The notes below the pieces were generated by a model. The model saw nothing but the letters and a program-made list of their open reading frames with translations. It was not told where the DNA came from and ran no database searches. From the IMG/VR virus record IMGVR_UViG_3300046529_000067, positions 1-32,452 of that record: DNA of 32,452 nt. One strand, written 5' to 3'. This DNA comes from a virus. This document shows positions 5,020-14,942 of this stretch, one piece after another. Position 1 is the first letter of the stretch. Each line of letters begins with the position of its first letter. Both the position numbers and the translations under genes were made by a program.

Positions 5020-7182
5020 TTACGAAGCCTGGAGGTTGGCCATGCTGACCCATGTTCCCGGAGTCCCAGCAACAACACACATCCAGCCAGGTGTAGCACT
5101 CGCATTTGGGGAAGACCGCCACACATGCTGACCGCGCCTCCAGTAACCCGCTGTGGGGGCAGCAGATGAGAACAGCCCGCCACCATTAGACAGCGAGCCG
5201 TCCCACTTCTGAATCGACGCAAGCGAGTTATGGAAATTGGCACTTCCGATATAGCTCATGTTCTGCTGGAAGAAGCTGTCCGCATAAAACTGCCGTGCGC
5301 TAGGAGTAACTCCATCGGAGTTGTAGATGCTCACAGCGATGGTATCGGCCACGCTTGGGTAACTTAGGGCAGAGTTAATGACCATATGCAGGTCACCCGT
5401 GTTAGCTCCTGTGTTATTCAGCGTGTCGATTACCTTGATACGGATAGGCCCGAGGCTTAGATGCTTTGCTGCATCAAGGCGAAGGTAAGAACCTGTATAG
5501 CTGGCTGCATTGAACGAATGCGTAATGTCAATCCGGCCAATCGACAGGGAATCCAGCATGCCCGTATCGTTCAGGTAGATGGGAACCGCACCGTAGAATC
5601 CACCCGAAATAAGGCCAATCTTGATTGCAGAGCCTACGGCTGCTGCGCCTGTTCCGCGAGAGCGGATGATGTACGCACACGAATTGGGACCATGCAGGAG
5701 AATCTGTCCAATCGTAATCGGACCATTGGCATTCACACCAAGAACCGCGTTCGAACCTCCCCCGGCTGTGACGCTCACCGTGCCGAAGTCGCCGCCCCCA
5801 CCAATCGAGACAAGCGCCTCATCATAGCCGTCATAGCTCATCGACTTCATGGCAATATATCCCATTGTCATGTAGCAGCCGTTGTCCTGAATTTCACGGT
5901 AGTTTGCGTGGTCTACGAAGTTAATCGTACCGGTCGAATAAGCCACCACCCCCGCTCGAATGTTGTAGCCATCAAGCAGATTTACCACGTTATCTGTTGA
6001 CGTGCCGCCGAACGTGAGAAGCTGCGGAACACTTACGTTGGCGTTACCTGTATTGGTCAGGTTGATGCCATAGACCCCCTTGATTCGGTTGCCGTTACCC
6101 CATAGCTTGACCGCCCCGTTGGGAAGGCTGGCAGGGGTGGCAATTTGGTTCGAAACATTGACTGTCTCGATGTTGTTGTTGTTGCCGTTGACAAGCAGTA
6201 GGGTAAGCGGGTCCTGATTGTTCGCGTCGATGTAGATAGCGCCCAGGCCCTGATTGCTGCCGTTGAAGTTGATTACCACATCGGTAGCACTTGCGGTGCC
6301 GTTATATTTGATAACCGCCCCGCTAGACATGCTGAATGGCTTGACCAGAGTCAGATTGCTCGCGCGGTAGGTCCCAGGCGGGAAGTAATACGCGATAACA
6401 TCAGGGGCGCTGTCGGTAGCGGAGATAGCAGCCGAGTCATTCGCTACCCCATCTCCCTTGGCCCCGAACTGCTTAACTGAAACAGGCCCTGTAAGCTGGA
6501 GCTTCCAGCGTCCACCATCAGATGCAACAATGATGGTCCCGCCGTTGTCTGCGCTGGTGGTGTCGCTAGAGTCGAGCTGATACAGTCCACCGCCGCCATC
6601 GCCTGACTTGTAGTATCCAGCCACCATCAGGCTAGTTGCCTTGGCTTTGGACGTAGACCTGATGGCTGCTACTGAGGTGACGACAGGAGAGCCAATGCCG
6701 TTGGCAAGGAGTCCCGCCAAGAGCCCCTGCACCCATCCCATATTAGCTGCATCCCCGCCAGCTACAGGGGCAGCAACGTCAGTGATTCGCTTATTAAGCG
6801 CATCCCAGTCTCCCAACGTCAAAGCTCCTGGATTCACGACACCCATTCGGGAGCCGTTATCGTCTACGTACTCCTGAGCGATGTACAGTAGCTGAAGATT
6901 CTCAGTGTTCAGGTCAGATTCAACGAGAGTGGCCCCATCGCTGTATGTGACGCTGAGGTCTCCGTTAGGGGTTGATCGGCGGATGTCTACGTTACTCGCA
7001 CCCACGGAAGGGGCCGGGGAGATGCTAATGGTGCTGGAGTTAATCCAGGTGTAACCCGTACCTTGAATCAGCTTGGCCCCATTCACGCTAACCTGAACGT
7101 GGTCCTGAGAGAGATACGGGAAGGTCACTGCGAAGGCGGCTGTGGAGCCGTCCCCGCTGTATACGGAACGTGAGAGGTACAT
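5020..7182 (-). CDS. tail fibre/spike with T7-type N-terminus and beta-helix body
   Basis: Receptor-binding protein of the virion. Residues 1 to about 120 (MYLSRSVYSGDGSTAAFAVTF...) match the virion-attachment domain of T7 gp17-type fibres. The region near residue 235 (VKQFGAKGDGVANDSAAI) is the classic start of a pectate-lyase-like right-handed beta-helix, and the following several hundred residues are rich in Asn, Gly and Val repeats consistent with helix coils. At 720 residues it is longer than T7 gp17 (553). Such spikes often degrade surface polysaccharide, but I see no assignable catalytic residues. The AAGGT ribosome site before ATG at 7182 fixes the start. Confidence 0.92.
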   Translation of the reverse strand: MYLSRSVYSGDGSTAAFAVTFPYLSQDHVQVSVNGAKLIQGTGYTWINSSTISISPAPSVGASNVDIRRSTPNGDLSVTYSDGATLVESDLNTENLQLLYIAQEYVDDNGSRMGVVNPGALTLGDWDALNKRITDVAAPVAGGDAANMGWVQGLLAGLLANGIGSPVVTSVAAIRSTSKAKATSLMVAGYYKSGDGGGGLYQLDSSDTTSADNGGTIIVASDGGRWKLQLTGPVSVKQFGAKGDGVANDSAAISATDSAPDVIAYYFPPGTYRASNLTLVKPFSMSSGAVIKYNGTASATDVVINFNGSNQGLGAIYIDANNQDPLTLLLVNGNNNNIETVNVSNQIATPASLPNGAVKLWGNGNRIKGVYGINLTNTGNANVSVPQLLTFGGTSTDNVVNLLDGYNIRAGVVAYSTGTINFVDHANYREIQDNGCYMTMGYIAMKSMSYDGYDEALVSIGGGGDFGTVSVTAGGGSNAVLGVNANGPITIGQILLHGPNSCAYIIRSRGTGAAAVGSAIKIGLISGGFYGAVPIYLNDTGMLDSLSIGRIDITHSFNAASYTGSYLRLDAAKHLSLGPIRIKVIDTLNNTGANTGDLHMVINSALSYPSVADTIAVSIYNSDGVTPSARQFYADSFFQQNMSYIGSANFHNSLASIQKWDGSLSNGGGLFSSAAPTAGYWRRGQHVWRSSPNASATPGWMCVVAGTPGTWVSMANLQAS

Positions 7183-7205
7183 TTAACCTTGGCTATGAGA
7201 GGGGG

Positions 7206-7535
7206 TCAGTCGCGCGGCTTGATAAGCCAACGGGAGAACTGAGGGTTGTCCTGAAGGACACTGATGAGGCCGGAAGCGGCTGCTAGAACGAACTTCTCTT
7301 CAACCGCTTCGGAAAGCTGCACGCCCATTCCGTGAAGGATGGCGTGGAGGACTTCATGGAGAACTGTGTCTACTTCCTCCCCATCGGGGAGGCCATCGCG
7401 GATTTCAATGCGCTGGTCCCCCTTGTGACAGAGCCCGTAGACATCCGGTAACTTATCAACCGGGAGATACTTGATGTCGTACCGCTTCCCCAGCACACGA
7501 ACACGCTGGGGTCTTACTGCTGAAGCCGATGCCAT
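7206..7535 (-). CDS. HExxH putative zinc metallopeptidase (109 aa)
   Basis: Small protein with a textbook zinc-protease motif, HEVLH at residues 60-64 inside a helix (VDTVLHEVLHAILHGMG), and a downstream acidic helix (EAVEEKFVLAAASG, Glu79/Glu80) that could give the third metal ligand. The N-terminus (VRVLGKRYDIKYLP) and the middle segment (GDQRIEIRDGLPDGEEVDT) fit the compact minimal fold found in small phage and prophage metalloproteases. It lies between the gp16-like internal protein and the tail spike. Substrate is unknown; virion processing or an anti-host role are both possible. The ribosome site before ATG at 7535 is poor. Confidence 0.75.
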   Translation of the reverse strand: MASASAVRPQRVRVLGKRYDIKYLPVDKLPDVYGLCHKGDQRIEIRDGLPDGEEVDTVLHEVLHAILHGMGVQLSEAVEEKFVLAAASGLISVLQDNPQFSRWLIKPRD

Positions 7536-7538
7536 CTT

Positions 7539-10500
7539 TTAGTTCTGTGGGCGGGGCTTGAACTTCGGGAAGTTGCTGCTAATCATGTCGTTCACGTTAC
7601 GCATGCCGAACATGTTGCCTCCGGGAATTGCGTACAGAGCATCGCGCATATCCTTCTGCGTGATGGTGTTGGTGCTAAACGGATTCATGACAGTGCCAGC
7701 TACCTGACCAGCCGTCATCAGGCGCATCGCTGCGGTCATGGATGGGGTGATGAACAGGTTCCGATTGTCTGTGTTAGCCGTGCCATTCGTGAACAACGTT
7801 TGACCACCGCTGATGGGGTTGTACACAGTCTCCATCAGGTTCGGCATAAGGCCCAGCACAGGCATCCGGGGGATTGCCCCCCACGCTATGGCTGCGGGCG
7901 AGAGCTTGTCCTGCAGCTTCTCCGGGTCGTGTGCGTAGTTGATGGACTGCTGCATCGAGTACTCCAGCGCCGCGCCCACGAACGAATACGCCCACTGCAC
8001 GAACGTGGTTGCATCGCGGTAGTGCAGACTCTTCAGGAACTGCTTCGCGTGTCCAGCCAGTACGAAGGTCTTCAGCTCCGTGAAGATTTTTCCCACGGTG
8101 GTGTGCATGAACGGGATGGATTCACCCACGTCATGGTCCTGGATGGCATCACGAACCTCCCGAGACAGCAGCAGTTGAAACTTGCTGTAGGTCTCTGGGT
8201 TGTTCCTACTCCAGTCCTCCCAGTTGACCGTCTGAGCCGCTCCGGTCTTCTGGTCCATCGTGGTGTACTTCTTCAGGGCATCGTGGACATCTGGTTGGTC
8301 ATCGTAGGAGACCCCCTGATGAACCATACGCTCCCGCTGCTTCTCCGTCATCTTGACCCGCTCAGTGGCAAAGTCCAGATGCTTCTGAACCATCATCCGG
8401 CCAGTCAGGTTGCGGGATGCGGAGGTGACGTGAGAGTTACCTGAGAAGTGGTCAACGATGTGCGAGAGCGTGTTACCAGCGTTCTCGTAGCGCGTCAGGC
8501 CACGGTCATAGGTGTAGTCCGTAATCTCATGCTGGCGAGAATACGAAGATACATGCTCACGGCCAAAGCCGGTAATCATCTCGATATCCCGAGCGAGCCC
8601 TAGCGTTGGCTGGTGGCCACTGCGGAAGCTGCGGAGGATGCTCATGAAGGTTGGCATGTGGAGCCGCATGGCGCGCATAGATGACAGCGCGATAGCGTTC
8701 TTCATTTCCAGCGATGCCATCAGACCAAGCTGGCCCAGCATCGTGGAGCGTGTCACAGCCCGTGAAGCGGTCAGGAAGCGGTCAGCCCGATTGAAGCTCT
8801 GCGTGGACATCGGACGGCCCGTGATATGGTCGTAGAGGTCCTGAGCGAACTGCTTGTTTCGGTTGAACTTCTCAGCGCTCTGCGTCATCGACGCATTCTC
8901 TTCGTGGTACTTCTCGGCCGCCCGCATGTGACGCATGAACTCCGCACGGGAACGAATGCCGACTTCAGCAAGCGCCAGATGACCACCCATCGAATTCAGG
9001 TAGCGGTCCACCAGGATACGTGAGTCGTTCTCGAAGAGGTCTGACAGCTTGAACGTGGAGCCATCTGCCATGCGCTCCATGTGGTTCTCATCCAAGGCGA
9101 AGCGGTACTTCAGCGCTGGAGCTTGGCCAGCGTCGCCAGCATTACCAGCCTTGCGGTCAAACATCAGGTCCACTAGCGAGTTCACTTCGTGGTCTGAGAG
9201 GCCAGCCTTGCCCAGCTCATCGCGCAGCGTAACGAGGTCCTTGGAGTACAGGTGGATGTCCTGCATGGCGTGGCTGAACTCCAGCTTCATCACCGCATCC
9301 ATGAAGCTCTTCGCCTTGGCGATGTCCCCCGTTAGGCCGGGAACCTGAATAGCATTGGCCACGGCTTGGTACAGGTCATTGCCATACTTTGCGAATGCCT
9401 GGCGAATGTTGTCCTGCCTCCACTGACGGTTCACGTACTGAGGATTGTCAGGTAGATTGTCAGCGCCCTCTACGCCAGCTTTCTCCAACCGGTTGCGCAT
9501 CTCTGCGTAAAACTCGGTCTGAGCCTTAGCGGCCTTCTGGAGGTGTGGCGCGATGTCAGGGTTAGCCTTGAGAACGTCAGTGTCCCCGCGCGCCACGCGG
9601 GAGACATCCGCATAGAACTGACGGTGGAACTGAATGGCCTTGTTAAGGGGGAGCTTACGGGTCTTTACGGCTTCGTCATATGCGTGGCGAGCTTCCATGT
9701 GAAATGCGCCACCCAGCTCGCGTCGATACTGCGACTTCAGCTCCGATGCTGACCAGCCCTGCGCTTCGTGCGGGTCGATGCCGATAGCATCCTTGACCAT
9801 CTTGAATCCGAGGAACTGGAGGTGGGGGTTCTCCGATTGGTTGAGGTGCGTGAAGAAGTCCCAGCGCGTGGGAATCTTCTTCCACTTCGCCATGTGGGTG
9901 GACTGCTCCCAGAGACCTTGAACCGGAGCAATCTGAGCTGCACCGATAGAGCCTCCCAGGAATCCCTCAGCAGGCTTAGGCTCAGTTCGCCCTGGGGAAA
10001 GCTCATGGAGGTCCGCACGGTTGACTTGCGTGGTCTCTCCGGTTTGCGGATGCTCCACCGTGAGGTTCCCGGTCTTCGGGTCCTCATCGACCACGCGGCC
10101 TTCATTCATTCCCGTACCGTCATCCCACCAGACATGCTCGTGATGAAGAGTCGGAAGCTCTTCACCATGTGCGCGCTCGCCAGCCCACGGTGCATCAAGA
10201 CTGCCACCGCCTTCAGAGCCTTCTGCTGGCTTCGCAGTGACTTCCTCAGGCTTCTTGCCGAGTGCCTTAGCGAACGCCTGCTGCATGGCCGTAGGGGCTT
10301 CGTCTGGACCGTTCACGCGGCTCAGTACGTCAGCCACGCGCTGGTCTTCAGATGCCTGAGCGATGTGGCTGTCTGACTCGATACCCTGGAGCTGCTTGCT
10401 CTTCAGCGCGGCCTGCTCAGCATCGTATTGGTCGAATGCATCCGCGTACTTCTTGCGCTGTGCATCATCTAACTTCGGCCCTGTGACTTCAGGCGCCTGC

Positions 10501-11420
10501 TCAGCCAGTCCTGCGTCCACCTTTGCTGCCTGCTGTAGCTTCTCGGTGTACTGCTGGAGATTCGCATGTTCCTCAGGGGAAAGCTCCTGGCCAGCCTGCT
10601 GCTTCGCCAGCGAGTCGATAGCGGCATTCTCCACGCCAGCGTTCTTCTGTAGGCGAAGCTGCTCACGGGCATGAAGGCCAACGAACGGGGCAGCGAAGGC
10701 CATCGACATCACGCCAGCCTTCAGGACCCCCATCGTGTCATCTTCAAAGTTGTACTGCTGTCGCAGCTTCTCAGTACCCAGTCCTAAGCCCCCGGCAGTC
10801 ATCATCCCAGTAGCGATGGGACGCATACGGGAGGCTTCCTGTGCTGCCTGAGCTGCTACGTTGACCCCTTCGGCTACTCGTGATGCCTGAGCGACTCCCT
10901 TAGCGATGAGCGAGGTGCCACCTGAAGCTGCCATAGCGGCGAGGTTGATTGGGTCCACCAAGCCGAAGGCCATGCCCGCAGCGAAGCGGCCAACGTTGCC
11001 AGCCGTGCCGAGGTCTCCGAGATTCTCCAGGTCCTTCTGTTTCTGAAGGATGCTCTGCTTCATCCATGCAGCTTGGCCGGCCGAAGTGGCCTGAGCGAAC
11101 TGCCCCTGAAACTCAGGCCACACACCTTCAGTCAGGTCCTTGTTTGTTGCTTCGTCATACGGGTTGTATGTCGGGTCGGGCTGAAGCTGGTTCCCTGCCC
11201 AGTGGTCAATGGCTCCCGGAATCCAGGAGTCCTGTCGCCACATAGAGCCCAGGTAATCCAGCTTGGACATCCCTGCTTCCCGTGCCTGCTTCGCCTGAAG
11301 CTGCGAATACTGGTCAACGGGATAGGGAGTCTGCTGGATTACCGGAACGGGACTTGGGCTCGCCTGCTGGTCCGCCCGTACTGCTGCTACTGCGCTGTCA
11401 ATCGTGGTCGTGTCGGCCAT
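7539..11420 (-). CDS. large internal virion protein, DNA-ejection core (T7 gp16-like)
   Basis: At 1293 residues this matches T7 gp16 (1318) in size and position, just before the tail-fibre genes. By homology of position it is ejected with the DNA and forms the trans-envelope channel. Hydrophobic Gly/Ala-rich stretches occur near residues 145-180 and 205-245, and the rest is long and mostly helical. The N-terminus (MADTTTIDSAVAAVRAD) does not show the soluble lytic transglycosylase domain that T7 gp16 carries; the lysozyme domain is on the neighbouring gp15-like protein instead. No strong ribosome site is visible before ATG at 11420. Confidence 0.9.
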   Translation of the reverse strand: MADTTTIDSAVAAVRADQQASPSPVPVIQQTPYPVDQYSQLQAKQAREAGMSKLDYLGSMWRQDSWIPGAIDHWAGNQLQPDPTYNPYDEATNKDLTEGVWPEFQGQFAQATSAGQAAWMKQSILQKQKDLENLGDLGTAGNVGRFAAGMAFGLVDPINLAAMAASGGTSLIAKGVAQASRVAEGVNVAAQAAQEASRMRPIATGMMTAGGLGLGTEKLRQQYNFEDDTMGVLKAGVMSMAFAAPFVGLHAREQLRLQKNAGVENAAIDSLAKQQAGQELSPEEHANLQQYTEKLQQAAKVDAGLAEQAPEVTGPKLDDAQRKKYADAFDQYDAEQAALKSKQLQGIESDSHIAQASEDQRVADVLSRVNGPDEAPTAMQQAFAKALGKKPEEVTAKPAEGSEGGGSLDAPWAGERAHGEELPTLHHEHVWWDDGTGMNEGRVVDEDPKTGNLTVEHPQTGETTQVNRADLHELSPGRTEPKPAEGFLGGSIGAAQIAPVQGLWEQSTHMAKWKKIPTRWDFFTHLNQSENPHLQFLGFKMVKDAIGIDPHEAQGWSASELKSQYRRELGGAFHMEARHAYDEAVKTRKLPLNKAIQFHRQFYADVSRVARGDTDVLKANPDIAPHLQKAAKAQTEFYAEMRNRLEKAGVEGADNLPDNPQYVNRQWRQDNIRQAFAKYGNDLYQAVANAIQVPGLTGDIAKAKSFMDAVMKLEFSHAMQDIHLYSKDLVTLRDELGKAGLSDHEVNSLVDLMFDRKAGNAGDAGQAPALKYRFALDENHMERMADGSTFKLSDLFENDSRILVDRYLNSMGGHLALAEVGIRSRAEFMRHMRAAEKYHEENASMTQSAEKFNRNKQFAQDLYDHITGRPMSTQSFNRADRFLTASRAVTRSTMLGQLGLMASLEMKNAIALSSMRAMRLHMPTFMSILRSFRSGHQPTLGLARDIEMITGFGREHVSSYSRQHEITDYTYDRGLTRYENAGNTLSHIVDHFSGNSHVTSASRNLTGRMMVQKHLDFATERVKMTEKQRERMVHQGVSYDDQPDVHDALKKYTTMDQKTGAAQTVNWEDWSRNNPETYSKFQLLLSREVRDAIQDHDVGESIPFMHTTVGKIFTELKTFVLAGHAKQFLKSLHYRDATTFVQWAYSFVGAALEYSMQQSINYAHDPEKLQDKLSPAAIAWGAIPRMPVLGLMPNLMETVYNPISGGQTLFTNGTANTDNRNLFITPSMTAAMRLMTAGQVAGTVMNPFSTNTITQKDMRDALYAIPGGNMFGMRNVNDMISSNFPKFKPRPQN

Positions 11421-11429
11421 GTGCGGAAA

Positions 11430-14363
11430 TTAGTTAGATGTCCGCGCAGCCTCCTTGATGCCTTGAAGGAATGCGATAGGACCGTTAATCATGAGAGAGC
11501 GGAGATTGTTACGGCGGGAGTCCTCAATACGATTCCCATCCTTGCCCGCATAGGTCACCTTGAGGGCATCGTTAAATGCCGGGATGTCCTTGCGAGCAAG
11601 AGCGCCGATTGCCTTATGGAACTGGCTAACGTCGCCCACTTGGTACGCAACATCCGTGAGGGCCGCGCGCTGGTTCTGGTTAATCATTCCCCAGAGGCCA
11701 GGGCTCGCAGCTTCTACAGCCTGCTTGGCTCTGTCGGTGTAGCGCGGAAGGGAAACCTCAAGGAGCCGTGCTGCCTGCTCCTGGGTAATCTGAACGGTGC
11801 CGTTCTTGATTCCGTCAATGGACGTAGCGGGAATCCCAGCTCGCCGGAAGTCTTCCCCGATGGTTGCTGAGTTGGCGTTCAGGTTGTACCCGTAGCCGAT
11901 GTTGTTACCAGCCTTCGGGTTCGGGTCAGGAGTTGCCTTAAGGACCAACCCTTCACCCATCGTGGTGAGAGCCGCTGCGTAGTTCCCAGAGCCCAGGAAG
12001 TTGCCCGCCTGGTTCACCTGAATCTTCGAGCCCTGCCCCGTGAGGCGGGAGCCTGAGAGACCAGCAAAGCTAGCAGGAGCCGTGGGGAAGTTGAAGACGT
12101 TATCCATAGCCCCGTTGAAGGCACTCTCGCGGACCTTAGCGATTTGCCCCTGGGTCGTATCGTTGAGCTGACGGAGGTTCGAGGCCTTGGCCAGGAGCTG
12201 AGCGTTATCAATCAGGTCCTGCGTGGTTGCTGAGCCGGAGTTCAGCTTGGACTGGAGGCCAGCCATTGCGGAGCGCTCATCACTGCTCAGTACCTTCGTG
12301 CTGGCGTTCTGCTGAATGATTTGGTCAAACGTCACATCAGCCAGCTTGTGGACCGGAGCGCCATTGATGAACGCGGCCAGCGTGTACTTGCCATCCTTGC
12401 CGTAGATGAGGCCAGGATTCGCATCCTCACCGTACTGCTCACGAGCCTTCTCCAGGTAGCTCTTCATGGCCTCCGCAGTCTGGTCACTAGCCTGGTTCGG
12501 GGGAACCTGGAGGTCCACCTTGTTCACAGGGTCATAGACGAAGTTCGTCTTCACCTGATTCTGAATCCAATCCTTAGCCTGACTATCGGATGCCGTGGGG
12601 TTACGCGTGTAGAACTCCCGGAGCTGGAGCTGTGCCCATGTAGATGTGGCCTGCTCGTTCTGCGGAGTGCCTCCGAAGATTCGTCCAACTACCGGAATCT
12701 TCTGATACCAGTCCGTGGTGAGCCCAGACACCTGCTTGGTGACGTTGGCCTTCCACTCAGGATTGCTGGTCAGCTCCTTGGCAAACTTCTGAGCCTCTGG
12801 AGTTGCCGATTTGTACGCAGTGGCGTAAGCCGTGTTGTCATCTACGCCAGCCGAGCGGTCCTTGCTGTAGGAGCCAAAGAGGGCCGAAGCCTTCTCATCG
12901 AAATAGAGTGAGCGAAGTTGGTCAGGTAGACCAGCATAAAGCGCTGCCGCCAGCTTAAACTGACTCGAAGGCTGACCATCTTTCGGAGGGACTGCATTTA
13001 CGGTTCCATCAATGAGAGCCTTGAGGTTGGTGTTAGCGAGGTCACTGCGGCCAGAGCGCCCCGTGATGTCCGTGATGGACTTGATGGCCTGCTGCACCTG
13101 AGGGAGCTGTGAAGGGTCGCCTGCTGATGCGCTACTGACTACCTGCATGAGGGTGTTCACGTCAGGCTGCTGTGCCGTGTCCAGAGCCCCCTGAGCGGTC
13201 TTCTTATCGAGCGCCCATGCCGTACCATTGCCAACCGCCTGGACCGCCTGAGCATCCCCTTGAGCCTTGTCAGCCATGCCCTGCAAACGCCGGTACTCGC
13301 CCAAGGCAGCGCTGGCCGTCTTGAACTGATTCAGCGGACCAATGCGGTTCACGAAGTCATTGATGTCCGGTTCCTTGCCCTGGCTCGCTGCATCCTCATC
13401 GGCCACGGTCTTCTTGAAGAAGTCCGTCTGCTGGCCCTGCTCGATGCGCTGGTTCTGCTCTTCGGTGGCCCGATGCTGTAGGCGCGTGGCCTCAGTCTGA
13501 ATCTTCGGGTTCATCTGCTGCAACGTGAGGCCCGTGGTGGGGTCCTTGAATTGGCTGAAGAGGTCGAAGAGTTCGGGGCGGCCTCCCGCCTGGGTAGACA
13601 AGTTGTTGATCTTGTCCAGTAGCATGTCAGCCATCTCAGGGCGGGTCATCATGCCCATCTGACCACGCATCGGCTCCAGGACCTTCTGGACTCCATCCCA
13701 CATCTGGGAGAGCGGCTTGCTAGGGTCCAGTACGCCATCAGCCACAGCAGAGAGATTCCCTACTGCGGTTTCCTTCAGGCGCTGGAGCTGGACCTGAGCG
13801 TAGTCCTGGCGAACGTGGTCAGCCGTAGTGGCCACGCTCTTGGACACTTGATCTACGATAGCCGGGTCCGTGATGCCTGCTGTGTGGCTCGCTACCTGCT
13901 CATGCAGGAACTGCTCAGGGTCGAAGCCATCGGTGTTCTTATGCTGCGCATAGGCGCTCAGGATGTCCGTCTGGACCTGATTACCAATCTTCGCGCCCAC
14001 TGAGTTGCGGTAGCCAGCAGCGAACGTATCGTTAAACGCTGGGTCAATCTTCAGGTTGTCAGGGGGTGGCGGAACCTTGATCCCGCCAGGCTGCGCATCG
14101 GTGAGGCCAGCATCAGCCAGTTGTCCCTGAGCGGTGCCCTCCTTGAATGCAGCAGTGGCATCCTTCTGGTTCTGAAGGTTGACGTACTGATTCAGCGCCG
14201 GGTTGAAGCTCTTGAGACCCTCAATGAGCCCGTTAAGTGCTGTGTCCTGGCTGGGCGCTGCGTAGGTGTCCACCACCCGCTCCTGGGGTTGGAAGAGAAC
14301 CTGACGTTGGCCAGGGTCTCCTGCCGGTCGTGCTGTGATGGACTGCGGGTTGTTAGGTGGCAT
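11430..14363 (-). CDS. internal virion protein with C-terminal lysozyme domain (gp15-like)
   Basis: A 977-residue protein in the gp15 position, longer than T7 gp15 (747). Residues 1 to about 790 are Gln/Asp-rich and helical, as in core proteins. From about residue 800 there is a GH24-like lysozyme fold: MGEGLVLKATPD gives Glu804, eight residues, then Asp813, followed by NNIGYGYN. This is the arrangement I recall for phiKMV gp36, whose C-terminus is a virion-associated muralytic domain used to pierce peptidoglycan during entry. The start has a good GAGGATAGGA ribosome site. The protein is thus both core component and entry enzyme. Confidence 0.88.
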   Translation of the reverse strand: MPPNNPQSITARPAGDPGQRQVLFQPQERVVDTYAAPSQDTALNGLIEGLKSFNPALNQYVNLQNQKDATAAFKEGTAQGQLADAGLTDAQPGGIKVPPPPDNLKIDPAFNDTFAAGYRNSVGAKIGNQVQTDILSAYAQHKNTDGFDPEQFLHEQVASHTAGITDPAIVDQVSKSVATTADHVRQDYAQVQLQRLKETAVGNLSAVADGVLDPSKPLSQMWDGVQKVLEPMRGQMGMMTRPEMADMLLDKINNLSTQAGGRPELFDLFSQFKDPTTGLTLQQMNPKIQTEATRLQHRATEEQNQRIEQGQQTDFFKKTVADEDAASQGKEPDINDFVNRIGPLNQFKTASAALGEYRRLQGMADKAQGDAQAVQAVGNGTAWALDKKTAQGALDTAQQPDVNTLMQVVSSASAGDPSQLPQVQQAIKSITDITGRSGRSDLANTNLKALIDGTVNAVPPKDGQPSSQFKLAAALYAGLPDQLRSLYFDEKASALFGSYSKDRSAGVDDNTAYATAYKSATPEAQKFAKELTSNPEWKANVTKQVSGLTTDWYQKIPVVGRIFGGTPQNEQATSTWAQLQLREFYTRNPTASDSQAKDWIQNQVKTNFVYDPVNKVDLQVPPNQASDQTAEAMKSYLEKAREQYGEDANPGLIYGKDGKYTLAAFINGAPVHKLADVTFDQIIQQNASTKVLSSDERSAMAGLQSKLNSGSATTQDLIDNAQLLAKASNLRQLNDTTQGQIAKVRESAFNGAMDNVFNFPTAPASFAGLSGSRLTGQGSKIQVNQAGNFLGSGNYAAALTTMGEGLVLKATPDPNPKAGNNIGYGYNLNANSATIGEDFRRAGIPATSIDGIKNGTVQITQEQAARLLEVSLPRYTDRAKQAVEAASPGLWGMINQNQRAALTDVAYQVGDVSQFHKAIGALARKDIPAFNDALKVTYAGKDGNRIEDSRRNNLRSLMINGPIAFLQGIKEAARTSN

Positions 14364-14381
14364 TCCTATCCTCAGATAGAG

Positions 14382-14942
14382 TTACGTGGTGGAGTTGTAC
14401 TGCGGGATGCTTCCAGAAGCACGAAGCTTCGCACCCTGAAGAGAGCTGTACGATGACAGCGAAGAGCCCACAATCTGGAGGCCAGTACCAATCAGGCTTG
14501 GCTGCTGGATGCTCGCATCCCTTGTGGCCGCCTGTGCGTAGCTTCCGGTTGCCTGCTCTGCTAGCTGGCGTTGAGCTGAGGATGCGTTCTGCTGCATCGC
14601 TGCGATGTCCTGACCAGCATTGAAGTTCGCTTCGTTGGTCACGCGGTCATTGCTGCCACCGCCGTTGGTCCCTGAGTCATTCGCTAGGGCCTGGAGGTGT
14701 CCCGTTTCGATCATCGCCTGGCGAGCCCGCTCAGACATCTGTTCGGCTGCCTGCTGGGACTCCTGAGTTTGCTGGTTGCGAATTTGACCCACTGAAGCGT
14801 CATAGGCCTGCTGCGTGGCGTTAGTCTGCCTACGCGCTGCTTCGCTGCCCTGCACATACGTAGCCACTGCGCCAGCAGCGCTCGCTGCCATACTGGCTAC
14901 AGTCAGCGCGGTAAGTGTGCTGATTGTTGCTGGTTCACACAT
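14382..14942 (-). CDS. internal virion protein (T7 gp14-like)
   Basis: A 186-residue protein, close to T7 gp14 (196), starting MCEPATISTLTALTVASMAAS with an AGGGAA ribosome site. The N-terminal 35 residues are hydrophobic Ala-rich helix, likely membrane-inserting, followed by a long Gln/Ala-rich region suited to a coiled coil (TQESQQAAEQMSERARQAM). gp14 forms the outer-membrane part of the ejection conduit in T7. It overlaps the preceding gp13-like gene by eight bases and is followed by the gp15-like gene. Confidence 0.88.
   Translation of the reverse strand: MCEPATISTLTALTVASMAASAAGAVATYVQGSEAARRQTNATQQAYDASVGQIRNQQTQESQQAAEQMSERARQAMIETGHLQALANDSGTNGGGSNDRVTNEANFNAGQDIAAMQQNASSAQRQLAEQATGSYAQAATRDASIQQPSLIGTGLQIVGSSLSSYSSLQGAKLRASGSIPQYNSTT

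Noticed and set aside
11073-11870. Plus-strand open frame of 265 codons across the gp15/gp16-like junction
   Set aside because: Antisense to well-supported structural genes; composition is typical of a shadow frame.
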